Assembly: GCA_019753235.1 (NCBI GenBank)
Contig: JAIELF010000028.1
Coordinates: 28,124-92,123 of the forward strand
Source of the DNA: a bacterium
Lineage (GTDB): Bacteria > Planctomycetota > Planctomycetia > Kolteriales > Kolteriaceae
Length of the DNA: 64,000 bases
Direction of reading: 5' to 3'
Shown here: positions 59,891 to 64,000 of the stretch, one piece after another
Layout of the letters: each line of letters begins with the position of its first letter
Numbering within the stretch: position 1 is the stretch's first letter
The notes under the pieces: generated by a model
What the model saw: the letters and a program-made list of their open reading frames with translations, nothing else
Told to the model about the DNA's origin: nothing
Database searches by the model: none
Position numbers and translations under genes: made by a program

Positions 59891-60991
59891 TCATCCCCCC
59901 TCATGGGCTGATAGGAGAGTCAGGTAGAGATCGAGAATTCGCTCGGCGTGTCTCGGCAAAGAGAATTCACGAGCGACCCGGAGACGACCTTGCTCGGCAC
60001 GGCGGCGGGCAACGTCGCGTGCCGAGAGAACCTCCTCGATGCCATCGGCAATCGCGGATGGATTGGCCTCCACTAAGAGCCCTACGTCCCCCTCGGCCAG
60101 GATGTAGGGATTACCGCCGACACGCGTCGCCAGCACGGGCGTCCCTGCTTGCAGGGACTCCAAAAGAACTCGCGAAAGAGGTTCTTGTCGGCTTGGGACG
60201 ACCACGAGATCAAACCGAGGTAAGAGTTGCCGAGCGTCGTCGCGATAGCCAGTTTCATACCAAACGCCGGCAGCGTGAAGCGGCATGGTCATCTCGCGGA
60301 TTGATTCCTCAAACGCGATCGACTCTTCCTTGAGTGAGTATCTCTCTCCTACCAGAAGAAATCGTGCCATTACTCCCTTTTCGAAGACCTGTCGTGCCGC
60401 CTTGGCAAACAGATCCTGGCCCTTGCGAAGCGACCATTGTCCGATGCAGGCGATCAAAGGAGCATCGGTAGGCCAATCCATCAAAGGGGCCGAATCGACT
60501 TCTTCTGGCGAGGCGATACCGTTGACGATGACATGAATCTTCGATGGTGAAACCCCTTGCCCGTGAAGGAAGCTCTCGACCGCCGGCGAGACCGCGACGA
60601 TGGCGCTGAAAGATCGAAGCGAACGCTGTTGCCGAGCCGAGAGCTGATAGATGTCGCGAACATGGAGAACGCTGGGGACGCCAAGCCGATCGGCCAACTG
60701 CAACGTCGGCTCGCGCATCGAGAGCGAGTTGCCGTGAATAATCTGAATCTTCCGTTGAGCCAATTCGTCGGCAATACGGTTCTGTTCGTGGGATGAATGT
60801 CGAAGGTCGCGTGTTGGAAGATGATCGATACCATGCTGCAACAGACGGTCGGCCAGTCTCCCCGTTTCCGGTGCGACGAAGGTTGCTCGCACCGTTGAGC
60901 GAGCTTCGTCGAGGAATGCCAGCAACGATCGCTCGCCCCCCAGCAGCGTGGGATGTTCACAGAGATAGGCCACTCGCACGCCGCTTGACAA
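59891..60991 (-). CDS. Glycosyltransferase family 4
   Basis: A 366-residue GT-B enzyme. The C-terminal half has IACIGQWSLRKGQDLFAKAA, the donor-site EPLSRVLLESLQAGTPVLATRVGG with the E-x7-E pattern, and a basic tail. It transfers a nucleotide-activated sugar to a glycan or lipid, likely for envelope or extracellular polysaccharide. The start is TTG with AGGGG four bases upstream. It follows the hybrid histidine kinase by 77 bases on the same strand, so it may be in the riboswitch-controlled transcript. Confidence 0.85.
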   Translation of the reverse strand: MSSGVRVAYLCEHPTLLGGERSLLAFLDEARSTVRATFVAPETGRLADRLLQHGIDHLPTRDLRHSSHEQNRIADELAQRKIQIIHGNSLSMREPTLQLADRLGVPSVLHVRDIYQLSARQQRSLRSFSAIVAVSPAVESFLHGQGVSPSKIHVIVNGIASPEEVDSAPLMDWPTDAPLIACIGQWSLRKGQDLFAKAARQVFEKGVMARFLLVGERYSLKEESIAFEESIREMTMPLHAAGVWYETGYRDDARQLLPRFDLVVVPSRQEPLSRVLLESLQAGTPVLATRVGGNPYILAEGDVGLLVEANPSAIADGIEEVLSARDVARRRAEQGRLRVAREFSLPRHAERILDLYLTLLSAHEGG

Positions 60992-61068
60992 CCGACCCCT
61001 CGATTACCGATCCTCGTCTGATCGGCGGGCTGCTTCACTTGGCACCGCGCCGATCTCCGACATCGTCT

Positions 61069-62838
61069 TTATGATACTGCGGTTGCCGATGACGCGAGTG
61101 GCTCGGCAACGGACAATGAGCGGGATCGGTAGGTATTGTTGGCAAGCTTGCGGTAGAAGGTCAGGCGATCGATCGGTTTGGCGATCCAGTCATTGCATCC
61201 GGCCGACAGGCACCGATCCATGTCGACATCCATCGCGTGTGCCGTGAGAGCGATGATAGGGACTGTCTCGCGGATCAAGCGAGTTGCTTCGTATCCATTC
61301 ATGATGGGCATCTCGATATCCATGAGGATCAAGTCGTAGGGTTCCTCTCGTTTCATCGAGCGATGAAACTCCATGACGCCATCCTGACCGTCACCGACGA
61401 TCGTGAGATTTGCTTTCACTTTGTCGAGCAAGAACCCAAGCAAGTGTTGATTGTCGATGTTGTCTTCGACGGCGAGGATTCGCAACCCTTGTGGGACATG
61501 CCTTATTGATTCTTTGAGGAAGGTGTCTCTCTCCAAGCGTGTATGGGCCGGCGTCACGATCAGAGGGACGCCCTCCATCCCGCCGATATCGATGGTGGCG
61601 ATAAACTTGGACCCGATGCCGAGTTGGCTTTCGACTTGAATCTCCCCCCCGAGCGCTCTGGTCAGCATTCGAGTGATGGAGAGTCCCAAACCGGTTCCGC
61701 CAAACTTTTTCCTGACGCCGTCGGCTTGACGAAATGGCTGGAAGAGGTTCTGCAAAGTCTCTTCAGAAATGCCGATACCGGAATCCTCGACGGTGATGGC
61801 CAACTTCCGAGAGGGGCTCGCCAGGAGTTCGAAAGAGAGGCGAACATTACCCGAATCCGTGAACTTCAACGCGTTGGAAAGGAGATTGATCAAGATTTGT
61901 CGAAGGCGATTCGGGTCGGTGTTGATCGTGGCGGGAAGAAAACGCCCCATCGAGATTTCAAAGGTGACGTTCTTCTCGGCAAACCGTGAGCAGAATAGAT
62001 CGCTTGCTTCTCGAGCCAGTTCCTCGATTCGGCAGGGGCGACGATCGACCTTGATGGCGCCAGATTTCCACTTCGATAGATCAAGAATGTCATTGACCAG
62101 CGTGAGCAGGTATTCGCCGTTTCGCTTGATCGTTTTGGTGGCCGAAACTGATTGCTCCGAACCATTCGTTCGAGCCAGTTCGTCGATCAGCACGTCGGTG
62201 AAACCGAGTATCGATGTGAGCGGTGTCCGTATTTCATGGCTTAAGTTAGCCATCGATAGCGGACGGGTCGGTTCCTCGACAATTCCAGATGGGGCAGGCA
62301 ACTTGATCGCGACAAATTCCTGTAAGAACAAGATCAAGTTGACTCGTCCAGGCCCCCCATTGAAGGGTAAGGCCTGAACACGGAGTTGAAACCCATTCGT
62401 GAGCGTCGTGTCGGCCGACCCGAACCAAGACTCTTGATCCCGGGCGGCGGCCAATATCTGCGACGCCAGACGATGATCGGCGAGACGAGCATGCCATTTC
62501 TCGCCCAGCGAATGCTTGAAGGCAGCGCGGTCTGCGGCATTTTGGTAGAGAATTTTGCCTGTCGAATCGGTCAATGTTGCTGGGATGTCGAGAGAGTCGG
62601 CCCATTGGCTGGCCAAGCGAGCAGCTTGTTTGGATCGTCGATCAAGATCTCGCGGCAACCATGTGGGGACGCGATCGATCATCAGCACACAGGAAAGGCT
62701 CGCGGCCACGATCAACCCTAGGAGGGCTGGCTCACTGGGTAAACCATTTTGCTGAAGCCCGATGGCCGCCACGGCCAAGGCGAACATCAACCAGTTATAA
62801 GCACGCCAAACAAGACCCGTCCCCCGTCCACGAAACAT
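61069..62838 (-). CDS. Hybrid sensor histidine kinase with C-terminal receiver
   Basis: A 589-residue membrane-anchored kinase. Two spans (about 12-28 and 38-55) with almost no outer loop, a PAS-like region (about 80-175), then HisKA with the H-box NLSHEIRTPL (His about 201), the HATPase domain with NLLSNALKFT, DSGIGI and GGTGLGLSI, and a C-terminal receiver with ILAVEDN and LMDIEMPIMNG. No output domain follows, so the phosphoryl group should pass to a separate partner. GGAGG lies eight bases before the ATG. A c-di-GMP-I riboswitch lies in its leader. Confidence 0.92.
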   Translation of the reverse strand: MFRGRGTGLVWRAYNWLMFALAVAAIGLQQNGLPSEPALLGLIVAASLSCVLMIDRVPTWLPRDLDRRSKQAARLASQWADSLDIPATLTDSTGKILYQNAADRAAFKHSLGEKWHARLADHRLASQILAAARDQESWFGSADTTLTNGFQLRVQALPFNGGPGRVNLILFLQEFVAIKLPAPSGIVEEPTRPLSMANLSHEIRTPLTSILGFTDVLIDELARTNGSEQSVSATKTIKRNGEYLLTLVNDILDLSKWKSGAIKVDRRPCRIEELAREASDLFCSRFAEKNVTFEISMGRFLPATINTDPNRLRQILINLLSNALKFTDSGNVRLSFELLASPSRKLAITVEDSGIGISEETLQNLFQPFRQADGVRKKFGGTGLGLSITRMLTRALGGEIQVESQLGIGSKFIATIDIGGMEGVPLIVTPAHTRLERDTFLKESIRHVPQGLRILAVEDNIDNQHLLGFLLDKVKANLTIVGDGQDGVMEFHRSMKREEPYDLILMDIEMPIMNGYEATRLIRETVPIIALTAHAMDVDMDRCLSAGCNDWIAKPIDRLTFYRKLANNTYRSRSLSVAEPLASSATAVS

Positions 62839-63048
62839 TCCGCTTTCCTCCGTTGCGGCTGGGGGCGGGTAACCCTTCAGCGTTTGCTGGTCATTGATTC
62901 GCTTCTGATAAACGTCTCTTCTCCATAGATTGGTGGGGCGTGTTCATATGGCGAAAGCATAGGTCATATCGTTGAGATGAATCGTTCTTTGATCCGGAAG
63001 TTTCAAGGAGAGAAACGTCGAGCGGAGAATGCAGCGGGCGCGGATGGT

Positions 63049-63092
63049 CAAGAAAAAGACATGCCCGGGAGAAAGCATAGCCTTCTCCCGGG
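63049..63092 (-). terminator. Intrinsic terminator after the c-di-GMP aptamer
   Basis: Stem CCCGGGAGAA at 63083-63092 pairs with TTCTCCCGGG at 63064-63073 around a 9-base loop. On the minus strand it is followed by a U-rich run (TCTTTTTCTT at 63049-63058). It lies 23 bases past the aptamer's closing helix and is the likely expression platform. Confidence 0.85.
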
Positions 63093-63114
63093 GCCTTGTT
63101 CTGCGTCAGGGTCC

Positions 63115-63227
63115 CGTCCTTCCCTTCGGCAGCCTGGCGACCACCCTAGCGAACCCCCTCACTTTCGCTAAGTTGGCCCATGGCTTTGCGTCCCAGCCTC
63201 GCGACTGGTTTGCCTTTGTCGAGGACG
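63115..63227 (-). ncRNA. c-di-GMP-I riboswitch aptamer (GEMM-I)
   Basis: On the minus strand the core matches the family almost base for base: GGCAAACC (63207-63214); a hairpin CCAGTC-GCGA-GGCTGG with a GNRA loop; GGGACGCAAAGCC (63182-63194); a P3 arm; and a 3' strand GGTCGCCAGG then CTGCCGAAGG (63123-63142), which parallels V. cholerae Vc2. CGTCCT (63222-63227) pairs with AGGACG (63115-63120) as closing helix. The base equivalent to Vc2 G20 is G, which favours c-di-GMP over cGAMP. A terminator follows, so ligand probably controls transcription of the histidine kinase. Whether binding turns it on or off cannot be read. Confidence 0.9.
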
Positions 63228-63254
63228 AACATTGTTCATCCTTCAGACACCGGA

Positions 63255-63283
63255 AGACTAGGTTACATGTCGTAAATCGTCAA
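63255..63283 (-). promoter_or_regulatory. Candidate sigma-70 promoter for the riboswitch transcript
   Basis: On the minus strand TTGACG (63278-63283) and TAGTCT (63255-63260) are 17 bases apart. A start about seven bases on places the transcript 5' end about 20 bases before the aptamer helix. The -10 matches the consensus at three of six positions only. Confidence 0.55.
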
Positions 63284-63395
63284 ACCGTTAGATCCGGAAA
63301 ATACAACACCTTCGTCACATCGAGACTATCCGGATCAGAACGGCTCCACATGTGATCGCGAGAGATATGCGAAGGCGAATAAGGATGTGGCCGAC

Positions 63396-64000
63396 TCACC
63401 AGGAGAGAATAGCGGTGCCGTAGGTCAGGCCCGAACCGAAACCGGACAGAAGAATTCGGCTTCCTGTCGGCAGCGCGAGTTCGCGAATTGCTTCGTCCAA
63501 AGCTAGAGGAATCGAACCAGCCGAAGTGTTGCCGTAACGGTCGAGGTTTGTGAAGACCCGTGTTCGCGGAATCCCCAGAACATCGGCCACAGCATTAACA
63601 ATGCGGATGTTGGCTTGATGTGGAATGAACAGGTCAATTGCGTCCGGGGTCAACTGGGCATGATGCAAAACGTCTTGAATTGATTGCGTGACGGTGTTGA
63701 CGGCCCAAGTGAAAATGGAGGGGCCGTCCATTTGCAAAAGCTGCAAACCCTCTTCGATGTCGCTGACCGAGACCGGGCGCCGGCTTCCCCCCGCCGGCCT
63801 ACTGAGCAGGCTGCCACCACTTCCATCGGAACCGAGATGATAGGCGAGAAAGCCTTGTGATTCGCTCGCGGGCCCGATCAATACCGCACCGGCGCCGTCG
63901 CCGACGAGAACGTTCGCGCCGATCGGTCGAAGGAGTGGCTGAACATTCACGGCCGGCTGTCGCCTGGCGTCAGCGTTCAGCAGGCGAGCGCAGCGGTTGC
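63396..64000 (-). CDS. fabH: 3-oxoacyl-ACP synthase III, partial at right edge
   Basis: The C-terminal part of a FabH-type condensing enzyme; the reading frame stays open through the right edge, so the N-terminal part, with the catalytic Cys, is outside. Seen: VLVGDGAGAVL, the catalytic His in IPHQANIRI, the Asn in RYGNTSAGSIP, and the end GFGSGLTYGTAILSW. FabH joins acetyl-CoA or another starter to malonyl-ACP in the first step of fatty acid synthesis. A GTG at 63950 within it is an internal codon, not the start. Related KAS III-like enzymes cannot be excluded. Confidence 0.88.
   Translation of the reverse strand, partial: NRCARLLNADARRQPAVNVQPLLRPIGANVLVGDGAGAVLIGPASESQGFLAYHLGSDGSGGSLLSRPAGGSRRPVSVSDIEEGLQLLQMDGPSIFTWAVNTVTQSIQDVLHHAQLTPDAIDLFIPHQANIRIVNAVADVLGIPRTRVFTNLDRYGNTSAGSIPLALDEAIRELALPTGSRILLSGFGSGLTYGTAILSW

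Larger units (their letters stand above)
62839..63395. other. 557-base intergenic leader with riboswitch
   Basis: The region between the hybrid kinase start and the fabH end has no gene. Reading on the minus strand it holds, in order, a promoter, a c-di-GMP-I aptamer, an intrinsic terminator and a 210-base leader. Only very short ORFs (under 8 codons) are in the leader. Confidence 0.85.

Noticed and set aside
63950..64000. GTG at 63950 as start of a short KAS III gene
   Set aside because: The frame stays open to the right edge and the family needs an N-terminal domain with the catalytic Cys, so the gene is truncated by the window.
1..64000. CRISPR arrays, insertion sequences, tRNA or rRNA genes
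   Set aside because: No spaced direct repeats, transposase, tRNA-like or rRNA-like sequence was found on reading both strands.

Overview
The window is a gene-dense piece (roughly 58% GC by eye) of a bacterial chromosome, most likely from the Planctomycetota. The case for this phylum is inference from content: two Hanks-type Ser/Thr kinases, one with six predicted membrane spans; two PQQ-type beta-propeller proteins; a DUF1080 protein; a secreted nuclease with a PEP-CTERM-like tail; class I archaeal-type aldolase; LarB; many GTG and TTG starts; and short operons on both strands. I see no rRNA, tRNA, insertion sequence, prophage or CRISPR array, so this looks like core chromosome rather than an island.

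Layout. 1-4.4 kb: a lipoprotein, then the isoprenoid pair ispA-dxs (translationally coupled). 4.4-7.9 kb: a SNF2 helicase converging on a membrane Ser/Thr kinase. 8.3-14.2 kb: a complete peptide/nickel-type ABC importer (fused double ATPase, binding protein, two permeases). 14.3-20.1 kb: trpE, a soluble kinase, a rhodanese-like lipoprotein without its catalytic Cys, larB, and a small operon (saccharopine-dehydrogenase-like, DUF1499, DUF2256). 20.4-31 kb: PQQ propeller, nuclease, Rieske oxygenase, acetoacetate-decarboxylase-like protein, CocE hydrolase, transaldolase, DUF1080, YqgE/AlgH. 31.3-37.8 kb: monoacylglycerol-lipase-like hydrolase, a betaine-type importer with its binding protein fused in front of its permease, a second PQQ protein, and a divergent pair of Fe-S/SCP2 fusion and HxlR regulator around a double palindrome. 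37.8-47.4 kb: aldolase, two secreted proteins, valS, glutamate dehydrogenase, and hisG overlapping crcB. 47.8-55.2 kb: hypotheticals, a metalloprotease-like protein, a FabD-like acyltransferase, a large acyl-CoA dehydrogenase and ATP sulfurylase. 55.6-64 kb: a BshB1-like deacetylase, two overlapping small heat-shock genes, a LutA-like protein, fumC, then a glycosyltransferase and hybrid histidine kinase, and a fabH that runs off the right edge.

The best discovery is in the non-coding stretch 63049-63283, minus strand. A promoter, a c-di-GMP-I (GEMM-I) riboswitch aptamer and an intrinsic terminator lie in order ahead of the hybrid histidine kinase and, probably, the glycosyltransferase after it. 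This suggests that c-di-GMP sets the level of a phosphorelay protein and an envelope sugar enzyme. Other signals worth testing are two TGACG-N3-CGTCA palindromes exactly 80 bp apart between sat and the deacetylase gene, the tandem HxlR operator, the reversed domain order of the betaine transporter, and the FabD-like protein that lacks the usual carboxylate-binding Arg.

Bases 1-92 precede the first gene and cannot be assigned; they may hold the end of a gene lying to the left.
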